This document shows, in pieces, positions 1 to 10,853 of a stretch of 64,000 bases of DNA (position 1 is its first letter; each line of letters begins with the position of its first letter). The translations under genes were made by a program, and so were the position numbers. Source of the DNA: Blastocladiella emersonii ATCC 22665 (lineage: Eukaryota; Blastocladiomycota; Blastocladiomycetes; Blastocladiales; Blastocladiaceae); NCBI GenBank assembly GCA_025594325.1, contig JANHCV010000014.1:62001-126000 (forward strand), given 5' to 3'. Under the pieces are notes generated by a model that was given only the letters and a program-made list of their open reading frames with translations, did no database searches and was not told the DNA's origin.

Positions 1-419
1 GTCGAGCTGAGCTGCGTGCAGTCGATGGGCCGCAGCATCTGGAAGATGCGTGCCTGTTTCGAGAAGTACCCGTAGTGCGGGTTGTACAGCGAGTTGTGGA
101 TAAAGTCGCGCGACGACATGACGCTGCACACGGGCGGGGACGCCGTCGCCATGACCGAGTCCAGCGTGTGCTGCGTGTACTCGGCGCGCGGCGTCCGCGC
201 CACGTCGCCCGGGCTCCCCGGCGGCACGTCGAAGCGCGTCAGCCGCGGCGGGTCGGCCGTCGCGGGGGATCGGGTGGTGGCGGTGGTGGGCGCTCGCTTC
301 GGCTTCTTGGGCGGCGCGGCGCCCGCCTTGGTCGCGTAGCCGGCAGTCGAGGCGATCAGGGCGCGCCGGGCCGTTGCATGGTGTCGCGCGCCGAGGCGCA
401 GGAGTGGGGCAGCTAACAT
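1..419 (-). CDS. NDUFAF7/MidA-like SAM-dependent methyltransferase, N-terminal part (partial)
   Basis: The minus strand is open from an ATG at 419 to the window edge, about 139 codons without a stop, so the 3' part lies outside. The first 25 or so residues (MLAAPLLRLGARHHATARRA...) are basic and free of acid, as expected of a mitochondrial presequence. A Pro/Ala/Thr-rich linker follows, then a segment near residues 105-125 reading SRDFIHNSLYNPHYGYFSKQ, which resembles the start of the Methyltransf_28 (COG1565) domain. In that family NDUFAF7 methylates an arginine of complex I subunit NDUFS2 in the mitochondrial matrix. The SAM-binding motifs are beyond the window, so the assignment rests on the N-terminal match recalled from fungal homologues. 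It lies 194 bp downstream of the TAD2 stop on the same strand. Confidence 0.6.
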   Translation of the reverse strand, partial: MLAAPLLRLGARHHATARRALIASTAGYATKAGAAPPKKPKRAPTTATTRSPATADPPRLTRFDVPPGSPGDVARTPRAEYTQHTLDSVMATASPPVCSVMSSRDFIHNSLYNPHYGYFSKQARIFQMLRPIDCTQLSS

Positions 420-613
420 TGCGAGTTTGTGGGGTGCGTGGAGGGAGGGCGGATCGGCGCGCGGGCGTTGCGAGGCAAACTTGTCTCCGCCGCTCATGTG
501 ATGCTGTTGCTCAAGTCGGCGCGGCCCTCGCGCGCTCGGTCCTCGCGGTTCTCTCTCTCTCGCTCCCGAGATGCATGGAATGAATGAACATACGTCTATG
601 TACACCTAGCGCT

Positions 614-1423
614 TCACGTCTGCTTCGCACCACTGGGCGCCGCCGCCGCGGCCCCGAGCACCGCGGCGGGATCGACGGCAATATCGTCCGTCTTGAGCTG
701 GCGGTTAGCCTTCTTGCGGGGCTTGGGCGCGCTCTCGTTCTCGCGGAGATAGAACTGGCGCAGCATGAGGATCGCCTCGTCGCGCAGAAACCCGGACGCG
801 CACTTGAGCTCGGGTAGCTGCCCGTCGGGCCCCGCCCCGCCGCCCGTCGGCATCGAGTGGACGGGGACCACGGACCCGCACCCGCCGAACCGGTCGTTGC
901 CGCACCCAAAGTAGACGCGGCGCACGCCGAGCTGCCGCAGCGCCGACGCGCACATGACGCACGGCTCGACCGTCACGTACAGGTCGGTCGCCGCGAGGAG
1001 GGCGGCCAGGGCGGCGGCGGGGCCGGCGTGCGCTGGGTCGGCGCTCTTGGACCACTCCCACGACGGGCGCAGGCCGACGCGCTGCGCGATCTGGTCGAGC
1101 GCTACGAGCTCGGCGTGGCGCGAGGCCTACGCGGGACGACGGGGGTGTGTGAGTGGTGGGCACCGCGCGGGCACGCAAGGGTAGGACGCACGTTGGAGAA
1201 CTCGTTGGTGTAGTTGCGTCCGCGGCCGATCACCTCGCCGGCGTGCACAAAGACGCATCCGACGGGCACCTCGCCGACGTCGAGCGCCTCCTGCGCCTAC
1301 ACACACCGCCTAAACGCGTGAGCACGTGGGCCGCGAACTGACGCGTTCCCGCGCACACGGTGAGCGTACCAGGCGCAGCGCCTCGCGCATCCACTGCTCG
1401 TCGTACTCGGATTCGATCGCCAT
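614..1423 (-). CDS. TAD2: tRNA-specific adenosine deaminase catalytic subunit (Tad2/ADAT2)
   Basis: Three exons are inferred: 1370-1423, 1192-1296 and 614-1126. The introns start GTACGC and GTGCGT, and both end GTAG. The splice gives 223 residues. Tad2 with Tad3 converts adenosine-34 to inosine in tRNA anticodons. The cytidine/deoxycytidylate deaminase zinc signature is complete: H-A-E at residues 57-59 (zinc His and proton-shuttling Glu) and PCVMC at about 108-112 (zinc Cys 109 and 112). The stretch EVPVGCVFVHAGEVIGRGRN is the usual substrate-pocket strand of the family. A C-terminal extension of about 70 residues is basic then Ala-rich. The start is unusually placed: its ATG overlaps, as CATG, a possible plus-strand start at 1422. 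The intron structure restores the family reading frame exactly, so confidence is high. Confidence 0.9.
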
Positions 1424-1958
1424 GTCACTACCCGCAATGGAACCGCCGCCGGTGCAACCGTCAGCTACAACCGCCCCTTCGCGCCCGCCGCCGCCCGCCG
1501 CGCACGTGTGCCCGATCCACGGCCCGCGCGCTTCGCGCTCCGAAGGCACCTCGCTGCGCCGCGCGCTCGCCGTGTGGGGCGCAGGGCTGTGTCTCGCCGC
1601 CGGCGTTTCCGCCGCCGGGTCGCCGCGGGCCACAGCAATTGCAGGCCGCGCGCTCGCCCCGCTCCTCCCCGCGGCGCGCAGCTGGTTCGCGCTCGGCAGC
1701 ATGACTGCGGGCGTCGCGGCGGTCCCGCTCCGGCTCGGCACGCTGTTCCGCGTCGCCGCGCAGTCGTGTGCGCGCGGCGCGGGCAAGCTCGCGTGGGTCC
1801 TGGTCGCGGCGCAGGCGGCGGTCGCGGACTACGACGCCGGCGAGTACCAGCTGTACCTCGACGAGTTGCAGGAGGAGTGGGATAACGCTGGGAACGAGGT
1901 GGAAGATGGGGACAGCGAGGATGAGAGCGGCGACGGCGATGGCGACGACGACGGGTGA
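1422..1958 (+). CDS. hypothetical protein with hydrophobic centre and acidic C-terminus
   Basis: This open frame of 178 codons starts at the ATG at 1422, or at a second in-frame ATG at 1437. It has a Pro-rich N-terminus, then two weakly hydrophobic Ala/Gly/Leu-rich stretches at about residues 47-65 and 88-105. The tail is strongly acidic (DSEDESGDGDGDDDG). Codon third positions are GC-rich as in neighbouring real genes. I recognise no family. The 1422 start would overlap the TAD2 start codon on the other strand, leaving no room for a conventional promoter between them. Either the promoter elements lie inside the genes, or this frame is only a long GC-rich open frame. A small membrane protein is the most that can be suggested. 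Confidence 0.35.
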   Translation: MSLPAMEPPPVQPSATTAPSRPPPPAAHVCPIHGPRASRSEGTSLRRALAVWGAGLCLAAGVSAAGSPRATAIAGRALAPLLPAARSWFALGSMTAGVAAVPLRLGTLFRVAAQSCARGAGKLAWVLVAAQAAVADYDAGEYQLYLDELQEEWDNAGNEVEDGDSEDESGDGDGDDDG

Positions 1959-2638
1959 GACGACTGTGCGCCGCCTCATCACATGATCCGTCGCCACCAT
2001 GAACGGCGCGCGTGCGTTCGCGCCCGATGTACAGCTGATTCGGAAAAAATACACACTGGGGAGGCGTCCTCACCGTCATGTCTCCACACTCCACTCCGCA
2101 TACCAAAGTTCGAAGCTGCGAGAGGAGCAAAACAACATGCGGTGGAACCGACCTCTTGGCGCGACAGGACCCCGGCGCCCGGCTAGGAGCTGTAATCTCC
2201 ATGCCACGCACCGCTGGTTCTTCTCGTTGCTCCGTGAATCCGGTCTCACGCGGTCCGAACCGATTCCAGGGCGGGGTTGCTGGCGACGATTCCATCGTGC
2301 AACACTGCTGATTCCGCCCACGGCACGGTCATTCCGAGGCAGCGTCCATCGCCGCCGGCCAGCGCTCCGAGGAACGCCTAACGCCGGAGCCCCATGTGCC
2401 ACGCCTCAGGTTCGCCCGCATGTCGAGTGGTCGGTGCAAGCTTGCACCCTACAGACTGGCGGCTAGCCCAGTCCGACCTAATGAATTGCGCACGCGGGGA
2501 TTCGAACCCTGCCCGACCGCTTCCCGAAGGAGGCTGCCGTGGTGTACCACCTGCTCTTGCTTCTCGGGCGAGCGACCTCACCCGCGACCCCAATTCGACG
2601 AAAATGCCAGACGACACGCAATGTATTCCGCTTCCCCG
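1959..2638. other. intergenic, 680 bp, no gene supported
   Basis: This lies between two convergent ends (the 1422-1958 frame and the MINDY gene). No open frame here looks coding. On the minus strand near 2495-2510 there is a perfect tRNA-type B-box (GGTTCGAATCC), but no matching acceptor or D-arm could be folded; it may be a relic. Confidence 0.5.
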
Positions 2639-4443
2639 TTACATGATCACGCAATCCTTGTCCTTGGACTTTTCCTTGCGCTTGCGCCCGCCCTGCGGCG
2701 AGTACTCGCCCTCGTCGGCGTACTCGGGCCGCGACTGCCGCGGTCGCCCCGCCAGGTGCGCGGGCGGGCCCGTCGGTTGGGCCGGCTGCACCGCCTGGTC
2801 CTGGTACTGGTGCTGCTGCGGCCGAGTGCGGATGCCCGCTGCAGCGGCGGCCGCCTCCACCTCGGCCTGTGTCGCGGCACGGCGCGCCGCGTCGTCCTCT
2901 TCCTGCTGCATCGCGAGGGCGATCGCGAAGCTATTAATACACACGAATCGAACGGGTCAGTGCTCGCTCCCGCGTTTCCAAGTTGACGCAAAGAAACGTA
3001 CTCCCGATCCGCCTGCTCGTTCGCGCCCTCGCCCGTCGCACCGTCGCCGAGCGCCATGGCGCCAAAATGTGCGTCGAGCGCACCGGCGCCGCCTGGTCGC
3101 GCCCCCGCCGGGTACAGCTCGCCGAGCGGGCGCTCCTCGGCGTCGTGGCTCGTTCCCGCCGACAGCAGCACCGCGGGCGGCACCTCGACGAACCCGCCGT
3201 CGACGAGCACCGAGTCGCCGTCCATGGACGCGAGCGTCTCCCACACGATCTCCGGGTGCTCGGCGTACCCGACGTCGGTCACGAGCGTGTACAGGGCGCC
3301 GTCGGCGCGCTTGTACAGCGTGAAGAAGTGATTGTTGTAGAAGAGCGCGTAAAGCGCGTCGGGCAGCGCGGTGGCAAGCGAGATGAGCCCGTGCACCGTG
3401 AGCTGCGACGGCGAGTCGCGGAAGAAGGCGCGAACGATCCCGCCCGCGGGCGAGTCCTCGTCGCACGCGAGCACCGCCGCGTCGTTGAACGCGGGCGCGG
3501 TGCCGCCCGTGCCGAGCACCGCCCACACGGCCGCGTCCTGCGGGTCGACGGTCCACCCGTGCACGAGCCGGATGTTAAACCACTGGAACAGCGCCGCCTC
3601 GGGGTCGCCGTCGCCAAACGATGCGATCCCGTCGAACCGCACGTTGACGTCGAGCCCGCGCACCAGGCCCGGGATCAGCCGCAGCGCGTCGTCGAGCGTC
3701 GGTCGCGGAGTGCCCGAGGTCGGCGATACCGTCGCCGACTCGCCCAGCGCGTCGCTCCGGCTCACCAGATACTCGCCCAGCCGCTCGCTCAGGAACCCGA
3801 AAGTCACCGTGTCCTGCAGCGGGATCACCAGCTCGCCGCGCAGCGCCAGCACGTTGCAGATGGCCAGCAGCGGGCACGGCCCGTTCGCGTTCTGCAGCAC
3901 GACCCGCACACGCTTGTCGGCCGCCAGCTTGTCCGGGAACACGATCTCCTTGACGCGGTACACGTCCTGGATCCCGTCGCTGGCGGTGGGCGCGGCGGTG
4001 GGCGTAGGGGCGGCGGGTGGTGCGGTTGCGGGCGCAGCAGTGGGAGCGACAGGTGGTGCATCGAAGGGGTTGCCCGGGGCTGCACGGACTGCGAACGGGT
4101 CGTGGGCGGGTGTTTGGACAGCCGCAAACGGGTCGCCGACCGCAGGAGCACTAGCCGGGGCGGCGGTCGGAGCAGCACCGGGCTGGGCCGGAACAGCGGA
4201 AACAGCATCGAATGGGTTGTGGACGAGTGGCTGGGCTGTGAACGGGTTCCCGGGCGGCAACATGACGGCGAACGGGTCGGCCACGGCGGGCACGCTCGGT
4301 GGCCCTTGCGCAACCGGTGGTTGGTACGGCGCGTCGGGCGTGGCGCACACGGACTGCGGTACGAGCACAACCTCGGTGACGGGCAGCGCGGCCTGCTGCT
4401 GCTGTTGGCCCGGTTGGGGCGACGGGGTCGGGAGGTCGGTCAT
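2639..4443 (-). CDS. MINDY-family deubiquitinase with N-terminal (N/D)PF motifs and C-terminal CaaX
   Basis: Two exons (3002-4443 and 2639-2930) are joined across a 71-nt intron (GTACGT...TAG), giving 577 residues. MINDY enzymes are cysteine proteases that trim Lys48-linked polyubiquitin. The catalytic domain spans about residues 158-480. It contains QNANGPCPLLAI with the nucleophile at Cys190, and later YNNHFFTLYK with the catalytic His. The splice creates D-F-A-I-A-L-A-M-Q-Q-E-E-D, a good ubiquitin-binding MIU-type helix. The protein ends KDKDCVIM, a CaaX prenylation signal. The N-terminal 155 residues are low-complexity but carry six NPF or DPF tripeptides (about 56, 66, 76, 104, 115, 125), motifs known to bind EH domains or AP2 ear domains. 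Membrane attachment and endocytic recruitment are inference; the enzyme family is well supported. Confidence 0.88.
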
Positions 4444-5643
4444 GGTAGGTTCAGCAGCGAGTTTCAATAAGCAAGATGTCAAGCAATGAATTCGTTGCAA
4501 GAGGTGGGCGTTCGATGGGGAGAGCGGGAGAGCGAATCGGCCGACGCGTCGACTTGAGAAGCGCACGCGCAGCGCCAAGCTTTCCGCAAAGGAACGTGGC
4601 GCACCGACCATCAGGTGACCGCTTCGCGACGCGGCTCGGTTCTTTCTATCATTTCTGCCCGCTCTACCCGACGGAACATGGAACGACTTTATGCAAAGCA
4701 AATGAAATCACTGGTTGCACACCTTTGCGGTCGCCGATCTCGTTGCGGGAAGCGGTGTAAGGTTGCCGCTGTGTTGACGCAGCCCGTTGGTGAACCCTCA
4801 TGATTCTGGCACCTAACTTGCCAACCACACAACTCTCACGCCAAAATTGGGGGGTAATTGACTAGCCTAGGTCGTGAATGCTCCATTCTTGCAGCTATCG
4901 CCCATTGCTTCCTCCGTCCGCGTAGCCACTCTCAACTCGCTCACCGGAGAGACGAAGCCTTCCATTCGTTCAACCGAGAGATTTTAAAACGCTCGCTTGT
5001 GTTATACGTTCACTTGGCGTCGCGTTAAAAAGTCGCATGACGCACCGTCAACCGTCACGGACTCGCTCCTTCAGGGTGCCGTCTCCGACCGCTCACCAGG
5101 TTCTCAAACAAAGGCCTCGGCTACCATGAACTTGGTAATGTTTGATGGGGGACAGTGTCGATTGATAATTAACATTTGCTGCGGCAACCTTCAAACGGCG
5201 CAAGGAAGGGGAGCGCTTGAGAAGGCACTGCAGATGGGAAAGCAACCGCACCAAGTGCTTGTCGGTTACGGGCCGCTAAACGTTTCTACTGCAAGCGTTC
5301 TACATCCAAAAACACGCTCGCGCCGCATTTTACCTTACCCATATCGCTGGCGAACTTGAGGGCTGCCTCCGCCACGTGCGGGTTACCATCGCGCGGGCAC
5401 GACAAGCGAGCCATTTGTGCCAGCGTTCTACATCTTCTTGCCGATAAAATTATATATAATCGACGCACGTAGCGTAATTGAGGGAACGCGAGCAATTGTG
5501 GCGCAGCGACTGTTCCACGACGCGTCACGCGCCTGGTCAACGCGTCGCTACTCCATTCACTTCCCGATCCGCGATACGTTGGGTAGACGAGTGAAGGTGC
5601 AAATAACAGAGTGTATCGAAGGAATTCAGTTGCGCAGCAGGGA
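4444..5643. other. intergenic, 1.2 kb, AT-richer, no gene supported
   Basis: This separates the MINDY start from the decayed family-1 copy A. Base composition falls relative to the core genes. The only curiosity is a short minus-strand frame of 42 codons (about 5286-5414, starting MARLSCPRDG) and a 12-nt repeat (GCGTTCTACATC) near 5290 and 5424. Neither is enough to call a gene. Confidence 0.5.
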
Positions 5644-7898
5644 CTAGGCGAAAGCCGCGGGTGCGCAGCGACCAAGTTCCGCGAGCACCGCCTCGTTGTC
5701 CGCAAAGACGCGCTTGGTCGCGCGAACCCACTCGACGTCCCGAACGCCGTCTTATGCACCGCCGGGAATTAGGTTCCAGAGCATTAGCGAAATCGCGCTG
5801 CGATCGTCTTCAAAGTGAGCAAGGATGCCATCGAGGTCGGCGTAGACAAGTATCGCGAGCAGGCGGAACGTTGGGGACCGCACTGCAAGCGCGCACGCGC
5901 TACTGTTCACCTCCCACCCGGGAAGCGCGATGGACTCTTTGGGGCGTTTGAGGAGGACAATCACGGTTGCGAAGAGCGACGGAAGAGACTTGGTCCACGG
6001 CTTGCAGGCAGGGTGCCAAGCCAAATGGGCGAGCGGACCGAACCACGCAGTCTGGGTTGCGAGATCGCAGCAGTCGCAGGTGATGGCGGCTCCGTTCACC
6101 TGGATCGCGCGACGACCTGAGGTCCGGTTGAGCTGCGCCATGACCATGACGTGGAGAATCTTGTCCGCGGTCTTGAGTGCGCTCATCATGCGAACGGCTG
6201 AGGCAAAGCACTCGGGGCGGTTGAGGACCGCCACGACGAGAGGGAGGAGTGGAAGCAACTGATCCACCTCGACAGGATTAGTGAGAAGCTGGTTGGCAAG
6301 GAGGAACACGTCCATGAGATCGGGCGCTTCGAGGTCCACCCCCAGGAAGACGGATGCCACAGGACTAGGCGTAGGGGCGATCGAACTGGCAAGTGACTTC
6401 CAAATCGCGCAGCCATAGTAGTGGGTCACTTTACCAAACTCACGCTCATTGCGCGTGCGGCCATGAGGGTAGCTCAGGACAAACTGGGCCGATTGCGGAT
6501 GGGCCTCGCCCCGAATCCACGTCTGCATCAATGCTACACGTGCACGATTGCTCGGATTAGTCGCGCTTGGCGGGGTGCGCACCTGGTTGGTGACAACGCT
6601 CTCCGCACCGATCTGTACCACGGATTCGAACTGCTCGCCAAGTTTTGCGATTACTGCGTCGACAAAGATCCCATGAGAGTGGTCCCGGTTGCTAATGAGG
6701 TCAATCTCAAGAATCTTTGCCCACATTGGCGTGGCGAACTTGACATGTCGGTCAATTGCAAGGAGTGCGGTCGCTGTAGCTTCGTTCGAGGGCCAACGTG
6801 TAACGATTTTTTCCGACCGCGAAAAGGACACGACCCTCATCTACGGTGCCATAACGGTCGGCATACTTGTTCAAGACGTGTACGAGCGGCTCGGTAGAGT
6901 GGAACGCAGCGATACAGGACAGAAAGCCGCCGTGGCTAGCCGTCGGATGACTGACAGGCCAAGTGTGATCAAAATGGCGATCGAGCAGGCGAACGATGCT
7001 CGAGAACAGGCAAGTAGCGGGGAAGAGAGCAAGCTGGCAAATCAGGCGGTTGCTGATCGACTGCAAACCGAGAAGGCCATCCATCGAGGACATGTCGAGG
7101 GAGAAAGGCGGCTGGCGCAATAGATCAACGAGGTCGGCGTTCCAGCGGAACAGGGCGACGAATCCAAGCATCCCCATGAGACTCAAGTCGAAGCTCGGGA
7201 GGAGTTGACTTGGAGGGACCTCCAACAGGCGTGCCAATTCGGCAGTAAAGCATGCCCATTTACCCGGCTCGAGTTTCCCGGCGAGCAAAGTTGGACGATT
7301 GGCAGCGGCCCGGGTCAGCATCTGGAGTAGGGCCTTCCGTTCGTCGCAAGAAGTAGCGAACATCATAAGTTGGATCATCGAAGCGATGGGCGTGAGGCTG
7401 AACGCGATTGAATTGTCAGGAAGCTTACTGGAGAAATACTTGACATTGGCCTTGTGCATGGCCAAGAATCTGTATGCGCGAGGCGCGACCAGGTCGAAAG
7501 CAGCTTCAAGGAGTGACGGACGATTCGTCAAAAGCGGATCCATTGGCAGTCTGCGGCGTGTGACCCAATTTGATGGCGATGGCGCGCTGCTCGAAATAGG
7601 CGCCGAGGTCGGTGGCAGCGGGTCCGACTTTGTTCACGTAGAGTTGGCCGAGCGCGGGCGGGGTCCCAGTCCGAAGCACCCGGCAGATCCATGAGGCAAG
7701 CGCGCATGGATCGCCAGCGGCATCGCGTAGCGTGCTCGAGGACGTGCACACGACGTGCCGCGGGACGGCGAGCTGGAGGACGGCAGCAAACAGTTCGTGT
7801 GGGAGAGCCTCCGGCGAGATTGACTCGCGCGGAGGAGCCTTGTGCTCGTTTAGGGACAGTTGCGACAAGTCATTTTGGGGTATCCATTGGTTTTGCAT
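5644..7898 (-). pseudogene. family-1 (F-box-like) copy A, disrupted by two frameshifts and a stop
   Basis: Read from the ATG at 7898, this aligns along its whole length with the intact copy at 8133-10386. It shares LPHEL plus an amphipathic helix near the N-terminus, LVDLLRQPPF in the middle and TCDCCDL near the C-terminus. Three lesions break it. A net +1 shift lies near 7511-7520, inside the AFDE region. A shift lies at a run of six T (6807-6812 on the plus strand). An in-frame TAA at 5752-5754 replaces the Leu of G-A-L-D. Beyond that stop the frame stays open and homologous for 35 codons to a second stop at 5644. A 60-nt intron (GTGCGC...GCAG) sits at the same place as in the other copies. 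Either a recent pseudogene or, less likely, several sequencing errors. Confidence 0.75.
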
Positions 7899-8132
7899 GA
7901 GCGAGTGCGGGATCGAGGGAGAGCGGACGGTGCGTTCGCGCGGAAAAAACGTCGACCGCAACGTGTCAAGCGAGCATCACCTGATGGGCGCGTCGCGCCG
8001 ATTTCCTCTCCTACGTCGCGTCGCGTCGCGGCAGCGGCTCGAAGGTCGGCATCAGCCTCACAACAAAATCGCGGCATATATTCAACGTGAGACAAACAAG
8101 AATTCAAGAACACAAACAAGTCCTCGCCGGCA

Positions 8133-10386
8133 CTAGTCGCGCTGCGCAGCGAATGCGGGCGCGCACCGATGCAGCTCGGCGAGGACGGCCGCGTTTGCTG
8201 CGACTGCCATTTCAGTCTCACGGATCCAGTCCGCATCGCGAGCGGCATCGAGTGCGCCATTTGGAATAAGCCGCCAGAGTTCAAGCGGGATGCCAGCACG
8301 ATCGTCCTCGTAGTATAAGAGGAAGCCGTCAACGTCCGCAGCAACGAGAAGGGTGAGCAGGCGGCGAAACGGGTACCGCTCTGCGAACGCGCACGGGTTG
8401 TTGGTTTCGTAGCCGGGGAGCGAGGACAAACCGTCGGGATCCTGGAAGAGAGCAAGGACGGAGGCCAACAGAGAGGGAAGCAGCCGCGTCCACGGGTTGC
8501 AAGCAGGAAGCTGGAGCAGGTGCTCGATTGAGCTGAACCACGCGCGCTGGGCGGTGAGGTCGCAGCAGTCGCAAGTCAACGTCAGATCGCCATCTACTTG
8601 CATCGTGCGCCGGACGAGGGACGGCTGAAGTTGCGCTGACACCATGATGTCCAGTACGTGGTGAGCGGACTTGAGCATTTCCATGGTATCCAAGGCATGC
8701 GGCAAAGTGTGGGGATTTTGCAAGATTGCGATGAACAGGGGAGATAGTGAGAGCAGTTGTTGCGCGTCGACTCGGCGCACGGGAAATCGCATGACCATGT
8801 TCACAACGCGAAACATGTCAATAAGATCGGGCGCTTGCAGGTCCGCGCCTACGAGGGCCGAGGCCACGGACAAAGGGTCCGGCCCTCCTTCAGAATTATT
8901 GAGGACGACTGCAAGCATACATGCGCAGTGGAACGAGATCGACAAAATCTCGGTCTCGTTGCGAGCAACAGAATGCGCGTAGCGAAGAACAAGCTGGGGC
9001 GATTGGGGATGGGACCGGGTCGCTTTCCAGGCCTCAAGGAATGCTACATTGTATCAATGACGGTTAGGCGGGTTGGATCAAAATAGTAGACGACACGGTT
9101 AAATATGCCGGACCATTCGTCAACACTTGCTTGAAACTATCGCCGAGCTCCGCAACGATAGAATCCGTGAAGAGTCCAGTAGCGCGACCCTGGCATCGGG
9201 CGAGGTCGATCTCGAGAATTCTCCCCCACCCAAATTTGTTAATTAGCCCGCGGCGCCAGAGGGTGACGAGGGCAGTCGCGACAGTCTCCGTTGAAGGCCA
9301 ATGCGAAACACGTTCCAGCACAATAGCGAGCACTGCGCTGTCGTGGCCTTCAAGGTTCAGGCGGTCATAGTAATTGACCACAACGTGGGCAAGCGGCTCG
9401 GGGGAATGAAACTCGGCAAGGCGGAGCACGAAAGCAAGGTTTTGGGGATCTGTAAAGCCAGCCGACCAGCTCAGTGAAAAGTGAAGGTCAAGTAAGTTGA
9501 TTACACCCGAGCTTGGGCGCGAGGTCGCTGAGCGCAGACCAGTTAAGAGTTGGTTGCTGACCCAACGATTACTAAACGCCCTGCCCGGCCTGGTCGTGTC
9601 AAGGTTGAACGGCGGTTGGCGCAACAAGTCGACTAGGTTGGCGTCCCAACGGAACATGGCGAGATACCCGAGGGCATCCACAGGGGTCCAACCGGTTACG
9701 TCGAAATCGTCGAGATCCAACATCAATAGCGAGTCCTTTGCTTGGGCAGTCAAAAACGCCCATACCGATGGCTGGACCCGAGTTGTAAGCAGACTTGGAT
9801 GGTTGGATGAGACCGAGGCGAGCATCTGGAACAAAGCTTCGGATTCGTCGCGAAGCGACGCGAGAACGAGGAGCTGGAGCATGGACGCGGCAGGTGTGCA
9901 GGTAAATGCGGAGGGACTACCGGGATCTTTACGGAAAGCTCGGCTGGATAAAAGTTGCACGAGAAAAAAGTCGCTGTCGTGGCCAGGATGAGCGACAAGA
10001 GTGTGATGAGCCCGTCGCGAAATCAAGTCAAAGGCAGCCGCAAGAAAGGACGCCTCGTCAAACGCCGGAGCGCAAACAGCCTGCGTCGTGTCTTCCAAGG
10101 TGGAGGCGATATAGCGCTGCTCAAAGTAGGCGCCGAGGTCCGTGCAGTACAGAACATCGAGTTGCGCATAGCTTTGCCAAAGCACGGGAGATGTGCCGTT
10201 CCGCAGGACCCGGCTCATCCAAATCGCTCCGACACAAGGATCGCGGGCGAGGTTGGCGAGCGCGTGAGAAGCCCCGCATACAGCGGACCGGGGTTCCACG
10301 AGCTGCAACGCGGTCGCAAGAAGCTCATGGGGAAGGAGCAAGATTGAGCCTTGAGGTCGTTGCATCGAGTTGTCTGGACGATCCAT
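8133..10386 (-). CDS. family-1 F-box-like protein, copy B (intact)
   Basis: Two exons (9097-10386 and 8133-9032) flank a 64-nt intron starting GTGTCG and ending TTGAG. An AG acceptor preceded by G is unusual but keeps the frame and matches the position in copy A. The product is 729 residues with no signal peptide or membrane segment. Residues 15-60 (LLLPHELLATALQLVEPRSA...) resemble an F-box: Leu-Pro-x-Glu-Leu followed by helices. The rest is helical and Leu-rich without an obvious repeat, and has a conserved C-D-C-C at about 584-587. The end (IPNGALDAARDADWI...) is shared by all copies. If the F-box reading is right it would be a substrate adaptor of an SCF ubiquitin ligase, but that is inference. 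It is the only copy here without lesions. Confidence 0.65.
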
Positions 10387-10853
10387 TAGTTTAGCATGTG
10401 AGGTTGAGGTCGGGAGGAGAGGACAGGAGGGATATGTTCGCTCGCGCCTAAGTGGCGCGCTGCTCGGCACGCTTTGGCCATCACTTGATGTCTCGCGCTT
10501 TCCGACGCGCTCGCGACTTGGTCCTCGCAGCCTACTCTTGCTCCAACACAGGCGTAAATGTCAATCCCATGCATTTGTACTCGTCAAACTTGGCCGCATG
10601 CTTCCAGCAAGCCGAACCATCGCAGGGCCCGATAGCGTCGTCCTGACCGGCTGCCTCGTTGCACTGCTGACAAGGCGTTTGTGCATTGGTTGCTGCGCCC
10701 TCACGTCCACCAACCAGTCGCCCTCGCTGCGAACGAGAAGGTCGCGCTCCGGCATCGCACCGCGATCATGTGATCAAGCTCTCAGCAAAGTGGCGCAGCG
10801 GCCGCCGTGTACGGAAGGCCCGCTGATCCCGATCCCTGTCAAGCAAGAGCGCC
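10387..10853. promoter_or_regulatory. divergent intergenic region between copy B and the membrane glycoprotein
   Basis: The 467 bp separate two divergent starts (10386 minus, 10854 plus), so both promoters must lie here or in the adjoining 5' ends. No clear TATA box or repeat was seen. Confidence 0.4.

Noticed and set aside
2490..2605. Possible tRNA on the minus strand with a perfect B-box (GGTTCGAATCC) and an A-box-like GCCCGAG
   Set aside because: The bases following the T-arm need a 5' acceptor reading GCGCACG, which is absent; the best alternative has two mismatches and no D-stem. At most a relic.
2983..4489. Plus-strand frames of 370-495 codons opposite the MINDY gene
   Set aside because: The minus strand encodes the catalytic Cys and His blocks and a frame-preserving intron; the plus strand gives low-complexity product only.
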